A DNA stretch of 23,126 nt from an uncultured Oscillospiraceae bacterium (GTDB lineage: Bacteria; Bacillota; Clostridia; Oscillospirales; Acutalibacteraceae). Every line of letters starts with the position of its first letter. The stretch's first letter is position 1. The DNA lies in the NCBI GenBank assembly GCA_900548305.1, contig URJZ01000022.1:1-23126 (forward strand), given 5' to 3'. The translations under genes and the position numbers were made by a program. The notes beneath the pieces were generated by a model, which saw only the letters and a program-made list of their open reading frames with translations, searched no databases and was not told where the DNA came from. This document shows, piece after piece, positions 14,590-23,096 of the stretch.

Positions 14590-15228
14590 TTATGAATTTC
14601 TTCCTGTAATGCTATATAATAATGCATTGCATATGGCGGCGGCAATGTTGCTGCCGCCTTTTCGTCCCCGTGCTACAATATATGGCACTTGTGTACTTAA
14701 AATGAGCTCTTTGGATTCTACTACATTGACAAATCCAACAGGCACGCCAATGATAAATTCAGGCTGTAACCCCTGCTGTATCAGTTCGTACAAACGAATT
14801 AATGCGGTGGGCGCATTGCCGATTGCGAATATAGTCGGACGATTTAAAGCGACGGCTTTATCCATACTGGCAACAGCACGGGTCGTACCTTGCTGTTTTG
14901 CTGTGTTTGCAACATCTTCATCGGACATAAAACAAAATACGTCGCAGCCAAGTTTTGCCAGTGCAGCTTTGTTGATTCCTGACTTTCCCATTTGGGTGTC
15001 TGTTACAATGCAGGCGCCTTTTTTTAGGGCTTCTTTTGCATATTGAACTGCATTGGGAGAAAACACAAGATTTTTTGCATAATCAAAGTCCGCAGAAGTG
15101 TGAATACAGCGTTTGATAATCGGCTCCTGTTCAGAGTCCAATTTCATATCACCTAATTCTTGTGATATGATTTCAAAACTGCGTTGTTCAATTTGATTGG
15201 GTGATATATGTTCTAATTGTATGTTCAT
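14590..15228 (-). CDS. cbiC: Precorrin-8X / cobalt-precorrin-8 methylmutase CbiC
   Basis: Moves a methyl group from C11 to C12 of (cobalt-)precorrin-8 to give (cobalt-)hydrogenobyrinate/cobyrinate, completing the corrin ring. 212 residues, normal length. The catalytic histidine is H43 in RCIHTSADFDY. Other family blocks are VTDTQMGKSGINK, FAIGNAPTAL, GVPVGFVNVVESK and ARGRKGGSNIAAA. The start is seven bases after the cobA stop, with GGTAGGTAC upstream. It is the last gene of the operon; other ring-methylation genes are not in the window. A long open frame on the opposite strand (14570-15046) is a shadow. Confidence 0.95.
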   Translation of the reverse strand: MNIQLEHISPNQIEQRSFEIISQELGDMKLDSEQEPIIKRCIHTSADFDYAKNLVFSPNAVQYAKEALKKGACIVTDTQMGKSGINKAALAKLGCDVFCFMSDEDVANTAKQQGTTRAVASMDKAVALNRPTIFAIGNAPTALIRLYELIQQGLQPEFIIGVPVGFVNVVESKELILSTQVPYIVARGRKGGSNIAAAICNALLYSITGRNS

Positions 15229-15235
15229 AAAGTAC

Positions 15236-15760
15236 CTACCATTCTACTCCCAAACGTGCGGGAATACCTGCATCAAAAGGATGTTTTATTTTTTTCATTT
15301 CTGTTACGTAGTCGGCTGCTTCTATCATGTAATCAGCAGGGTCGCGGCCGGTTAATACCAATTCCAAAGCTTCCGGTTTATTTAAAATAAATTCTTTTAG
15401 CATGTCTTTGTCAATCAAACCTAGATTATAGCTTGCCATAATTTCGTCTAAAATCAGCAAATCGCATTGCCTGTTTTGGGCATGGAGTATGGCTTGTTTT
15501 AATTGCTGTGTTTGATATGCAGTAACCTCTTTCTTTTGTTCCTCTGTCATATTCCATGTAAATGGTATATTGGGTTTTCCGCGTAATATAGTGATATTCG
15601 GCTGCTGGAGCAATATTTTTAATTCTCCTGTAGGACTGCCTTTTAAAAATTGTATGATAAATACCTTTTTGTTATTGCCTGCCGCACGAATGGCAAGCCC
15701 CATAGCAGCCGTGGTTTTTCCCTTTCCGTCTCCGCAGTAAATATGTGTGCAGTCTTTCAT
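15236..15760 (-). CDS. cobA: Corrinoid adenosyltransferase CobA (CobO/BtuR)
   Basis: Transfers the adenosyl group from ATP to the reduced cobalt of the corrinoid to form the Co-C bond. 174 residues. P-loop CGDGKGKTTAAMG at the N-terminus, Walker-B-like LLILDEIMASYNLGL, and the conserved end TGRDPADYMIEAADYVTEM and GIPARLGVEW. The ATG overlaps the cbiP stop as ATGA, and GGAGGG precedes it, so translation is coupled. This is the CobA fold, not PduO or EutT. Confidence 0.95.
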   Translation of the reverse strand: MKDCTHIYCGDGKGKTTAAMGLAIRAAGNNKKVFIIQFLKGSPTGELKILLQQPNITILRGKPNIPFTWNMTEEQKKEVTAYQTQQLKQAILHAQNRQCDLLILDEIMASYNLGLIDKDMLKEFILNKPEALELVLTGRDPADYMIEAADYVTEMKKIKHPFDAGIPARLGVEW

Positions 15761-17253
15761 ATTGTTCCCTCCAATATATCATAGATTTGTTTCATGTCCA
15801 TATTATGTCTCATGGTATCTGCAAGAATTTTATATTGAGTTTCTTTGTATTTCTTTGTATCTATTGTTTTTATAGTAATATCGTTGATTCCTTTTGTTTT
15901 CAGCAAACCTTGTATGATGGCATTTACAACAGAAGTATCATCAAAAATACCGTGTACATAAGTACCGTATATGTTATCTTTCTGAGCGCCGTCTGCATTT
16001 TTATTTTCCAATAATGTTAGGGGAAGAACGGACTGGGTACTGTGCGTTTTACCCATGTGAATCTCGTATCCATGAAAAGGTAAATGAGTAAGATTGGAAA
16101 AGATACCGTTCATCTGTTCAAAACGGCCACTTATTTGTGTACGAGTTTTCTGTTGGTCAAACACAGTGGTAATGGGCAATAGCTCCATGCCGCGGATTTC
16201 TCCGCCTTCTTCTACATGGTAAGGGTCGCTGACAGACTGTCCCAGCATTTGATAACCGCCGCAAATACCAAAGATAGGTTTATCGCACGCGGCGTGTTTT
16301 TTCAAGCAGGCTTCTAAGCCTGTTTCGCGTAGCCATTTTAAATCTGCCATGGTATTTTTGGTACCCGGCAGAAAGATACAGTCAGGGTTCCCCAATTGTG
16401 CAGGAGAAGTAACGTAACGCAGAGAAACGCCTTCAAGATATTCAAACGGGTGAAAATCTGTAAAGTTCGAAATGCGTGGTAGTTTTATTACTGCCAAATC
16501 CAATAAACTGTGCCCGGATTGTTTGAAATGAAAGCGTTCGCTTAGACTATCCTCGTCGTCGATATCTACATTCATGTAGGGAAGTACACCCAGAACAGGA
16601 ATATTGGTCAATTTGGTAAGCGTGTCCAGTCCCGGTTCTAAAATAGATTTGTCCCCTCGAAATTTGTTGATAATCAATCCTTTGATTCGGCGTTGTTCTT
16701 GTTCTTCCAGAAGCATAACAGTACCGTAAAGAGAAGCAAATACGCCGCCGCGGTCAATGTCTCCAGCCAAAAGTACGGGAGCATTTACCATTTCCGCCAT
16801 ACCCATATTTACGATATCTTCTTGTTTTAAATTAATTTCTGCAGGGCTGCCTGCGCCTTCTATCACAATGATGTCATATTGCGAAGAAAGTGTATGATAT
16901 GATTCTAAAATATGAGGAACTAATTGTTTTTTATAAGAAAAGTAATTTTTAGCGCTCATGTTTCCAACTACTTCACCGTTGACAATCACTTGTGAACCGA
17001 TATCATTGGTGGGTTTTAGTAAGATAGGATTCATCAGAACAGAAGGGGTAATTCCTGCTGCTTCGCATTGCATGACCTGAGCGCGGCCCATCTCCAGTCC
17101 TTCTGATGTAATATAGGAATTTAGTGCCATATTTTGAGATTTAAAGGGCGCAACACGGTATCCGTCCTGTTTGAATATACGGCATAAACCCGCAACAATA
17201 AAACTTTTACCAGCATTGGACATGGTACCTTGTATCATAATGACTTTTGCCAT
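15757..17253 (-). CDS. cbiP: Cobyric acid synthase CbiP (CobQ)
   Basis: ATP- and glutamine-dependent amidotransferase that amidates side chains b, d, e and g of adenosylcobyrinate a,c-diamide, giving adenosylcobyric acid. 498 residues, typical. N-terminal dethiobiotin-synthetase-like ATPase domain (IQGTMSNAGKS, PFKSQNMALNS, AGDIDRGGVFA) and a C-terminal class I glutaminase domain whose nucleophile cysteine is intact in FGICGGYQMLG, with the catalytic histidine in YVHGIFDD. AGGAGG lies 7 bases before the ATG. Two bases separate it from the cobD stop. It is a useful contrast with CbiA in the same operon, which lacks this cysteine. Confidence 0.96.
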   Translation of the reverse strand: MAKVIMIQGTMSNAGKSFIVAGLCRIFKQDGYRVAPFKSQNMALNSYITSEGLEMGRAQVMQCEAAGITPSVLMNPILLKPTNDIGSQVIVNGEVVGNMSAKNYFSYKKQLVPHILESYHTLSSQYDIIVIEGAGSPAEINLKQEDIVNMGMAEMVNAPVLLAGDIDRGGVFASLYGTVMLLEEQEQRRIKGLIINKFRGDKSILEPGLDTLTKLTNIPVLGVLPYMNVDIDDEDSLSERFHFKQSGHSLLDLAVIKLPRISNFTDFHPFEYLEGVSLRYVTSPAQLGNPDCIFLPGTKNTMADLKWLRETGLEACLKKHAACDKPIFGICGGYQMLGQSVSDPYHVEEGGEIRGMELLPITTVFDQQKTRTQISGRFEQMNGIFSNLTHLPFHGYEIHMGKTHSTQSVLPLTLLENKNADGAQKDNIYGTYVHGIFDDTSVVNAIIQGLLKTKGINDITIKTIDTKKYKETQYKILADTMRHNMDMKQIYDILEGTI

Positions 17254-17255
17254 GG

Positions 17256-18332
17256 TTATACCTCCTGAAGGATTTGGTCTATTGCATGCAGCAGTTGCAC
17301 ATTTTCATCATGAGTGCGTATAGCAATGCGATAATATCCTTTTGTAAGTCCACGATAGTTTTCACAGTTTCGTATGAGAATATTATGTTCTTTGAGCTGC
17401 TGCTCCAATGGGATAGGACTGTAAAACAAGATATAGTTGGCTTTGGAAGGTATTACATTCATATTTCGTTTTTGCAGTTCCTGTATTAGAAAGGCACGTT
17501 CTGTGTCAATTAATATTAAACTTTGTGTCCAATATTCGTTACATTGTAGTGCCGCAATTCCAGCATGCTGCGCAGGGATTGATACACTCCAAGGTTGACC
17601 GCAATGGAACATTTGTTGTAACAAGATTTTGTTGGAACATATGCCAAAACCAAGACGAAGTCCTGCCATAGCATATTGTTTTGTAAAAGCTCTTAATAGA
17701 AATAAGTTAGAATATGCTGCACATTCCGGCAGTAAACTTTGCGTGCTGTTGTCAGTTACAAATGGCAGAAAGCATTCATCTAAAAATAAAGTGATGCCAT
17801 GTTGTTTGCAAACATTCAATATTTCTTTTAACAAGTTGGTTGGTATCACTTGTCCTGTGGGATTATTGGGGTTGCATAAAAATAGGACATCCGGATTTGG
17901 TGTCAATGTGGAAAGCATTTCTTCATAAAACAGTTCTGTGGTTAGGGAAAAGTCTGTTCCTGCCTGCAAGTTCAAATATGTAATATGGCAGTCAACAAGG
18001 TTTAACGCATGCTCATACTCTGAAAAAGTAGGCGCCAATAACAGTGCTTGTTTAGGCTTTTGAGCCAATGCAAATCGTGTGATTAAGTCGGCCGCGCCAT
18101 TGCCGCATATGATATGATCTTGGCAAATATGGTAGTGATTTGATAAAGCTGTAGTTAATTCTCTGCAATACGGGTCAGGGTAATGTACGCAGACATCAAG
18201 AGAATTGATAACAGCTTGCTTTACCTGTTCGGGCAGTCCCAAAGGATTTATATTTGCTGAAAAGTCTAAAATAGGCATTTGGGTGCCTAAATTGCAATCA
18301 TAGATATTTCCGCCATGGGTGTAAAAGTCCAT
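17256..18332 (-). CDS. cobD: L-threonine-O-3-phosphate decarboxylase CobD
   Basis: PLP-dependent, aminotransferase-fold enzyme that makes (R)-1-aminopropan-2-ol phosphate, the linker attached by CbiB. ATG 18332 was chosen: AAAGGAGG lies 5 bases upstream, and it gives 358 residues beginning MDFYTHGGN, as in the family. The longer frame to 18443 runs into cbiB. LDFSANINPLGLP, CGNGAADLI, CNPNNPTGQ, LDECFLPF and the PLP lysine in RAFTKQYAMAGLRLGF are present. It needs PLP, which the pyridoxal kinase of this window could supply. CobD could also be mistaken for HisC, but the operon and the HGGN start settle it. Confidence 0.95.
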   Translation of the reverse strand: MDFYTHGGNIYDCNLGTQMPILDFSANINPLGLPEQVKQAVINSLDVCVHYPDPYCRELTTALSNHYHICQDHIICGNGAADLITRFALAQKPKQALLLAPTFSEYEHALNLVDCHITYLNLQAGTDFSLTTELFYEEMLSTLTPNPDVLFLCNPNNPTGQVIPTNLLKEILNVCKQHGITLFLDECFLPFVTDNSTQSLLPECAAYSNLFLLRAFTKQYAMAGLRLGFGICSNKILLQQMFHCGQPWSVSIPAQHAGIAALQCNEYWTQSLILIDTERAFLIQELQKRNMNVIPSKANYILFYSPIPLEQQLKEHNILIRNCENYRGLTKGYYRIAIRTHDENVQLLHAIDQILQEV

Positions 18333-18349
18333 AAGGTCCTCCTTTCTAT

Positions 18350-19330
18350 TTAGATAAAACATAGAAATAACAGCGCTTTCAAACCTAGTCCTACTACAAT
18401 AGCAATGCATGTTGTAATATATAATAAATGATTTGCTCTGCAAATATCCTTTGCTTCTATGGGACGGTCGGCATTGCCGATGGTTGGCTTTTTATGCAGT
18501 TTTCCAAAATAATATGCATCGCCGGCCAGTTGGATATGCAGTGCGCCTGCACATACAGCTTCCGTATGTGCGCTGTTGGGGCTTGCATGATTGCGTTTGT
18601 CCCTACGGTAAACACGAAATGCTTCTTTGGCATCATACCGTGCAAAAAAAGCGGCCAGAATCATTAAATAAGCAGAAATACGAGCAGGAATATAATTTAA
18701 AATATCATCCAGTTTGGCAGCGGTTGTGCCAAAATATTGATAACGTTCATTGCGGTAGCCAATCATGGAATCCATCGTATTGACGGATTTATAGAAAAAT
18801 CCTAAAGGTGCGCCGCCGATAAGCATAAAAAACAAAGGAGCAATCACACCGTCGGATGTATTTTCAGCGACTGTTTCCACTGTTGCTTTTGCAATTTGTT
18901 CTTCCGTTAAATTGGCAGTGTCACGACCAACAATCATGGAAACGGCTTTCCGTGCGCCTTCTAAATTGTGCTGTTCCAGTTGGGCATATACTTTCATGCT
19001 CTCTGTTTTTAATGATTTTGCAGCAAGCATCTGATAGCAAAAGATAGAAGCGATTATAAAGTGTAATGCGGGATGAATCCAGTGTGCCAGTATTAAAATT
19101 CCAAGAGGAATTGCGGTGGAAATCAGAGGTACAATTACTGCAAGACAGACACCTGCAAACCGCTGCACTGCTTTAGATTTTTGAAAACAACCCTTCATGG
19201 ATTTTTCCAGAGCGGAAATCAGTGCTCCCATCCAGCGAACAGGGTGAGGAATCCAGTGCGGGTCTCCAAAGCATATGTCCAATAAAAATCCTGTGAGCAA
19301 TGCAAGTATAGAGATAGACAAATATAGCAC
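18350..19330 (-). CDS. cbiB: Adenosylcobinamide-phosphate synthase CbiB
   Basis: Integral membrane enzyme that couples adenosylcobyric acid with aminopropanol phosphate. Start chosen at GTG 19330: AGGAGG (part of the in-frame upstream sequence) sits exactly 6 bases before it, while the upstream ATG at 19348 has no ribosome site. This gives 326 residues. Family blocks: LLDICFGDPHWIPHPVRWMG at the start, VGRDTANL, the signature VETVAENTSDGVIAPLFF, VNTMDSMIGYRNERY, DDILNYIPARI and HASPNSAHTEAVCAGAL. Several membrane helices. It lies between the short cobU-like gene and cobD. Confidence 0.94.
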   Translation of the reverse strand: MLYLSISILALLTGFLLDICFGDPHWIPHPVRWMGALISALEKSMKGCFQKSKAVQRFAGVCLAVIVPLISTAIPLGILILAHWIHPALHFIIASIFCYQMLAAKSLKTESMKVYAQLEQHNLEGARKAVSMIVGRDTANLTEEQIAKATVETVAENTSDGVIAPLFFMLIGGAPLGFFYKSVNTMDSMIGYRNERYQYFGTTAAKLDDILNYIPARISAYLMILAAFFARYDAKEAFRVYRRDKRNHASPNSAHTEAVCAGALHIQLAGDAYYFGKLHKKPTIGNADRPIEAKDICRANHLLYITTCIAIVVGLGLKALLFLCFI

Positions 19331-19353
19331 AGGCGTCCTCCTTTTCATAACGT

Positions 19354-19743
19354 TTATTTTTTTAGTACAATCGGAATTCCACAGACTATGCGAATCACTT
19401 CTTCCGCTTGTTTTGCAATGTTACAGCAAATGCGTCCCACCGTTTCACGATAGCGCCGGTCAAATGCCTCCATTGGTACAACCCCGTTGCCTAATTCATT
19501 ACATACAATGTATATAGAAGGATTATTTTTGCAAAGGCTGTCAATTTGTTTTTCAATCTCGTTTTCCGGAATAGGTTGTTCCAGTAAACGGCGAATATAT
19601 AAATGCAGATGATCTAAAATATCACACTGAAGAATTTTCTCCTGTGTGCAGGTACTGCCGTCTGCAACGATGGGGGAGGGGGAGAAATACTCTGCCGCAT
19701 ATGCAGATTTTCCTTGAAAACTGCCTCCAATAATAAGCTTCAT
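19354..19743 (-). CDS. Short CobU-like P-loop protein
   Basis: 129 residues, homologous to the two ends of CobU (adenosylcobinamide kinase / adenosylcobinamide-phosphate guanylyltransferase) but about 50 residues shorter. The P-loop IIGGSFQGKS (G6-S13) and the C-terminal block NELGNGVVP (82-90) with RRYRETVGRICCNIAKQ and VCGIPIVLK are intact. The middle region that carries the guanylylated histidine and the RP..W.T.E segment of CobU is missing. A second, full-size CobU is encoded at 20520-21056. The ATG follows the cobS stop directly, so the gene is clearly in the operon. It may be a kinase-only or partner subunit; its role is unknown. Confidence 0.82.
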   Translation of the reverse strand: MKLIIGGSFQGKSAYAAEYFSPSPIVADGSTCTQEKILQCDILDHLHLYIRRLLEQPIPENEIEKQIDSLCKNNPSIYIVCNELGNGVVPMEAFDRRYRETVGRICCNIAKQAEEVIRIVCGIPIVLKK

Positions 19744-20523
19744 TTAAAATACCGCCCTTTCTATCAGTAAGCCTGCAGTGATGCCAATGAGGGTAGTCAG
19801 TTCGCATAGTTGCACCAAATAACCTGCAATATCTCCTGTAATGCCGCCAAACTGGCGATAACACATAATGCGTACATATAAAAATGAAAGCAGTGCACCT
19901 GCCAGAGCAAAGAAAGCGACAAACCAATCAATGATAAACAAAAGTGTTGCTGTGATGATAAAATAACCAATCATTGTGCAGGCTACAGTGCGTTTTTGTG
20001 CAGCGTCTGTGAATGTGTGCAGTAATCCACTGCTTTTGGCACTGCGAAATGTAACTACGGCAAAACCGCTGATACAGCGGGAAAGCAAAAAGCTGCACAT
20101 CAGTAATAAGACGCTGTGTAAATTCCCTGCAAGTTCTGTTGCAAAACCTGCATACAATAAGAAGTACAAACAGCAAAATAGCACTGCAAATGCGCCTGTG
20201 TGTGGGTCTTTTAATATTTCTAACTTTTTTTCTCTTGGCTGGCGGGAGCTGAGTGCATCAACTGTGTCACAGTAACCGTCTAAATGAATACCGCCTGTTA
20301 CCAGTACAGGAATAGCAGCAATCACGCAAGCGAACAGAAAGGAGTGGATATGGAGCCACTGACAAAGATAGAACCAAAGCAATACAAGCAATGCAATGGG
20401 AATGCTAATCAGTGGAAAAAAGCACATGGTATATCGCATGTCTTTTGGATTCCATTCAAATTTTGGCATAGGAATTTTAGAATACATCCCAAATGCAATA
20501 CAAAAAGAGCGCAATAAGCTCAT
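19744..20523 (-). CDS. cobS: Adenosylcobinamide-GDP ribazoletransferase CobS (cobalamin synthase)
   Basis: Membrane enzyme that joins adenosylcobinamide-GDP with alpha-ribazole (phosphate), closing the nucleotide loop. 259 residues with several membrane helices; the conserved acidic loop GGIHLDGYCDTVDALSS and KDPHTGAFAV is clear, and FGGITGDIAGYLVQL is the C-terminal signature. The ATG at 20523 overlaps the cobU stop as ATGA, with AAAGGAG 7 bases upstream; the longer frame to 20562 has no ribosome site and lies in cobU. Confidence 0.95.
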   Translation of the reverse strand: MSLLRSFCIAFGMYSKIPMPKFEWNPKDMRYTMCFFPLISIPIALLVLLWFYLCQWLHIHSFLFACVIAAIPVLVTGGIHLDGYCDTVDALSSRQPREKKLEILKDPHTGAFAVLFCCLYFLLYAGFATELAGNLHSVLLLMCSFLLSRCISGFAVVTFRSAKSSGLLHTFTDAAQKRTVACTMIGYFIITATLLFIIDWFVAFFALAGALLSFLYVRIMCYRQFGGITGDIAGYLVQLCELTTLIGITAGLLIERAVF

Positions 20524-21056
20524 ATAATTTCTCCTTTCCGATAGGGAATTGGAATACCGCATACAACTTCATATATTTCGTTGGAAGTGCGGCACAGCTC
20601 TTGATGCAGGTATCCTAAATCGGACAAATATTGCGTCGTAGTAGAATCGTAACAGATACCGTCGCTGAAAATTTCATTGGAAACGACAATCAAATGCTGA
20701 CAGTGTGATTGTAGATGTCTAATCTCCTGCAATAAAGAGGGTACAGCGTAGGCTGCTTTGTTGCTTGAAAACATCTCGTTTGCCAACAAATTAGACAAGC
20801 ATTCCAGAAGAACAATACTGTCAGACGGAATCGTAATACTTCCAATATCTTTGGACACTTCAAGGGTTTGAAACGGTTTGTCCGCACGCATTTGCCTATG
20901 GCGCGCAATGCGCTGTTTGCTTTCTGCATCGCTTGCGCACATAGTGGCAAGATATAAAAGAGGCGCATTGCAGTTATGTGCCAAAGAAGCCGCATATTGT
21001 TCCGCGTATTCTGATTTTCCGCTGGCAGAGCCACCAAAAATAAATGTTAACATCAT
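20520..21056 (-). CDS. cobU: Adenosylcobinamide kinase/adenosylcobinamide-phosphate guanylyltransferase CobU
   Basis: Phosphorylates adenosylcobinamide and then transfers GMP to it from GTP. 178 residues, normal length. P-loop FGGSASGKS (8-15), the histidine region RIARHRQMRADKPFQTLE (H53 aligns with the guanylylated His46 of Salmonella CobU) and VLLEC (82-86) are conserved. The later family block, usually NEVGxGIVP, is degenerate here (SNEIFSDGICYD, about 126-137), which is unusual. A short CobU-like protein with that block intact is encoded two genes downstream. ATG 21056 or the adjacent ATG 21053 may be used; 30 bases separate it from cobT. Confidence 0.9.
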   Translation of the reverse strand: MMLTFIFGGSASGKSEYAEQYAASLAHNCNAPLLYLATMCASDAESKQRIARHRQMRADKPFQTLEVSKDIGSITIPSDSIVLLECLSNLLANEMFSSNKAAYAVPSLLQEIRHLQSHCQHLIVVSNEIFSDGICYDSTTTQYLSDLGYLHQELCRTSNEIYEVVCGIPIPYRKGEII

Positions 21057-21086
21057 ATACCGTCTTTCTGTTATTGCATCAAATTA

Positions 21087-22148
21087 TTAAGTTAGAGGTT
21101 GATAGGGTTCCATGTCGAATTGTTCAAAGGTACTCATGGTCTGGTAGATATCTGTTGTCATTTCCAAAAGAGGAAATACCGCTACAGCGCCTGTCCCTTC
21201 TCCAAGACATAACTCACAATTGATGAGAGGTTTTAACCGCAGTGCTTCTAAAATCATAGCTGCCGCAGGTTCTTTTGATACATGGGAAGGAATCAGATAA
21301 GGCTGTACCTTTGGGCAGATGTTTACTGCCAATAAAGCCGCCGCCCCCGAAACAAAAACGTCTATTACCACAGGTACACGGTGTATGGCGCCACCCAAAA
21401 ACAAGCCGGTCATTCCTGCAATGTCCAATCCTCCTACCTTACTGAGAACATCAATTGGGTCATTACAATTGGGTGTGTGTTTCTCGATTGCCTGCTCAAT
21501 TACGTGTACTTTATGCCGTAATCCATCTGAAGATAAGCCGGCACCCTTTCCTGTCACCTTCTCTACAGGTACTTTAAGTAGTACGCTGGCAATTGCACTG
21601 CTGGTGGTTGTATTGCCAATGCCCATTTCTCCTGTGGCAATCAGGCGGTAGCCTTCTTGTTTTAATTCTGCAACAAGGTCAATGCCTACTTGTATTGCCT
21701 GCAGTGTTTGTTCTTTTGTCATAGCAGGAGTATGCAGCATATTTTGTGTGCCATATGCAATTTTTTTACAGCGTAGTCCTTTTACGGAAATATCAGATGC
21801 AATTCCAATGTCAACGGGAATCACATCTGCTTTTGCAGCTTGTGACATAACGGTTACGCTGGTTTGAGAGGTAGCAAGGCTTTGGGCAACTAATGCGGTA
21901 ATTTCACTGCCTACCTGAGAAATTCCTTCTGCAACCACACCGTTGTCTGCGCAAAGAATGACAGCGCAGCGTTTTGAAATATCAATGTGATGATTTCCCG
22001 TGATGCCTGCAATTTGTGTGATAGTTTTTTCTAAAAGACCTAAGCTATTTAGTGGCTTTGCAATGCTGTTCCAACGGCGGACAGCCATATCCATGGAAGG
22101 TTGATGCAAAGGTCCGATTTGTTCTAGCTGTATTTGTAATTGATTCAT
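21087..22148 (-). CDS. cobT: Nicotinate-nucleotide-dimethylbenzimidazole phosphoribosyltransferase CobT
   Basis: Activates the lower-ligand base: nicotinate mononucleotide plus dimethylbenzimidazole (or another base) gives alpha-ribazole phosphate. 353 residues from ATG 22148, which has AAAGGA 9 bases upstream and matches the family length; the longer frame to 22214 lies inside cbiA. Conserved blocks: CADNGVVAEGISQVG, TGEMGIGNTTTSSAI, VTGKGAG, VGGLDIAGMTGLFLGGA and the catalytic glutamate region LGEGTGAVAVFPLLE near residue 320. NaMN comes from NadC of the nad operon here. No dimethylbenzimidazole-synthesis gene is visible, so the native lower base is unknown. Confidence 0.96.
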   Translation of the reverse strand: MNQLQIQLEQIGPLHQPSMDMAVRRWNSIAKPLNSLGLLEKTITQIAGITGNHHIDISKRCAVILCADNGVVAEGISQVGSEITALVAQSLATSQTSVTVMSQAAKADVIPVDIGIASDISVKGLRCKKIAYGTQNMLHTPAMTKEQTLQAIQVGIDLVAELKQEGYRLIATGEMGIGNTTTSSAIASVLLKVPVEKVTGKGAGLSSDGLRHKVHVIEQAIEKHTPNCNDPIDVLSKVGGLDIAGMTGLFLGGAIHRVPVVIDVFVSGAAALLAVNICPKVQPYLIPSHVSKEPAAAMILEALRLKPLINCELCLGEGTGAVAVFPLLEMTTDIYQTMSTFEQFDMEPYQPLT

Positions 22149-22161
22149 AAAAACGATTCCT

Positions 22162-23096
22162 TTATTTGAGTTTCGTTGAATGGTTACAGCAAACCTGCAT
22201 AAAACGTTCCGCAATCATTGGGTTTGCATAAAAATGCAGATGAGGAAATCCTGCCCAAAGCGTGTTGGAAGCATGAATACAGGAGCGCACCTTTTTGCTG
22301 TTTGGTTTTACAGCAAGGCAAGCATTGCCATCATTGCTGCTATACTGGTAATGAAATTCGTGGATTGGCAGTTGTTCCCCTTGATTTAATAAGAGAGTGT
22401 TCTTATTTGCTGTCAGCATAAAATATCCGAAGTTTTGTAAACGCTTGGCAGTTTGTACGTGTTCGGGAAAGACACCTACCATTGTTTTGGGATTTCCTTG
22501 CTCATTGCTCATGGTTTGATGCAAATAAGAAAATCCACTGCCTTCCGCAATGCATGGCAGCCCATGTTTTAAAGCATCATAGATACTTTGAAGCATGGTT
22601 TGGTTATTTGAAAGCTCGTCTACGTATAAGTCGGCATAACCGCCTCCCAAAAGCAAACCGTCCAAATCACTTGGAAGTGAAGTGTCGTGTATGGGGCTAA
22701 AGGGTATGAAATTTGCGCCCAATTCTGTGAGCAGTTCCAAATTGTCTTCATAATAAAAACAAAAAGCGGCGTCTTTGGCAATTCCTATATTAACAGGTGT
22801 TTTGCTTGTTGCCGCAGAAGCAAAACAGAAGGCAGTATTTGTGATTTCGTTTGCGGTATTTGCCAATGCAAGCAATCCATCTATGTCAATGGTGTCTTCC
22901 GCTTGTTTTGCTAAACGCTGAAGCTGTGCTTGAATTTGAGGAAGTTCGCCGGCGGGAATCAACCCCAGAGGGCGGCTTTCCAGTATACAATCTTCCATAA
23001 AAGGCAAATAACCATATACCGTAACAGGAAGTTGCTCTTCAATCAGCATTTTTAGACGAGGGTACATCATAGGGGAAATCTGGTTTAAAATAACAC
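22162..23096 (-). CDS. cbiA: Cobyrinate a,c-diamide synthase CbiA, 5' partial, lacking the glutaminase cysteine
   Basis: Amidates the a and c side chains of (hydrogeno)cobyrinic acid. The frame stays open past the first Met (23070) to the genomic end at 23096, reading VILNQISPMMYPRLK, the normal CbiA sequence, so the N-terminal ATPase domain of about 150-200 residues is off the contig. The C-terminal CobB/CobQ-type glutaminase domain has LLLGGGYADLYVDEL and the histidine segment PIHEFHYQ. The nucleophile elbow, usually AECGG, is AEGSG here: Gly (codon 22542-22540) replaces Cys. The gene is otherwise intact up to the stop. If functional it may use free ammonia. The stop is 13 bases before cobT. 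Confidence 0.9.

Noticed and set aside
14570..15046. 158-residue open frame on the + strand opposite cbiC
   Set aside because: It is antisense to a clear CbiC with its catalytic histidine; codon-pattern shadow, no family resemblance, and it overlaps the region just after a terminator.
14541..23096. Cobalamin riboswitch
   Set aside because: The gaps within the operon are 0-30 bases, with no room for one. The leader lies upstream of cbiA, outside the window.
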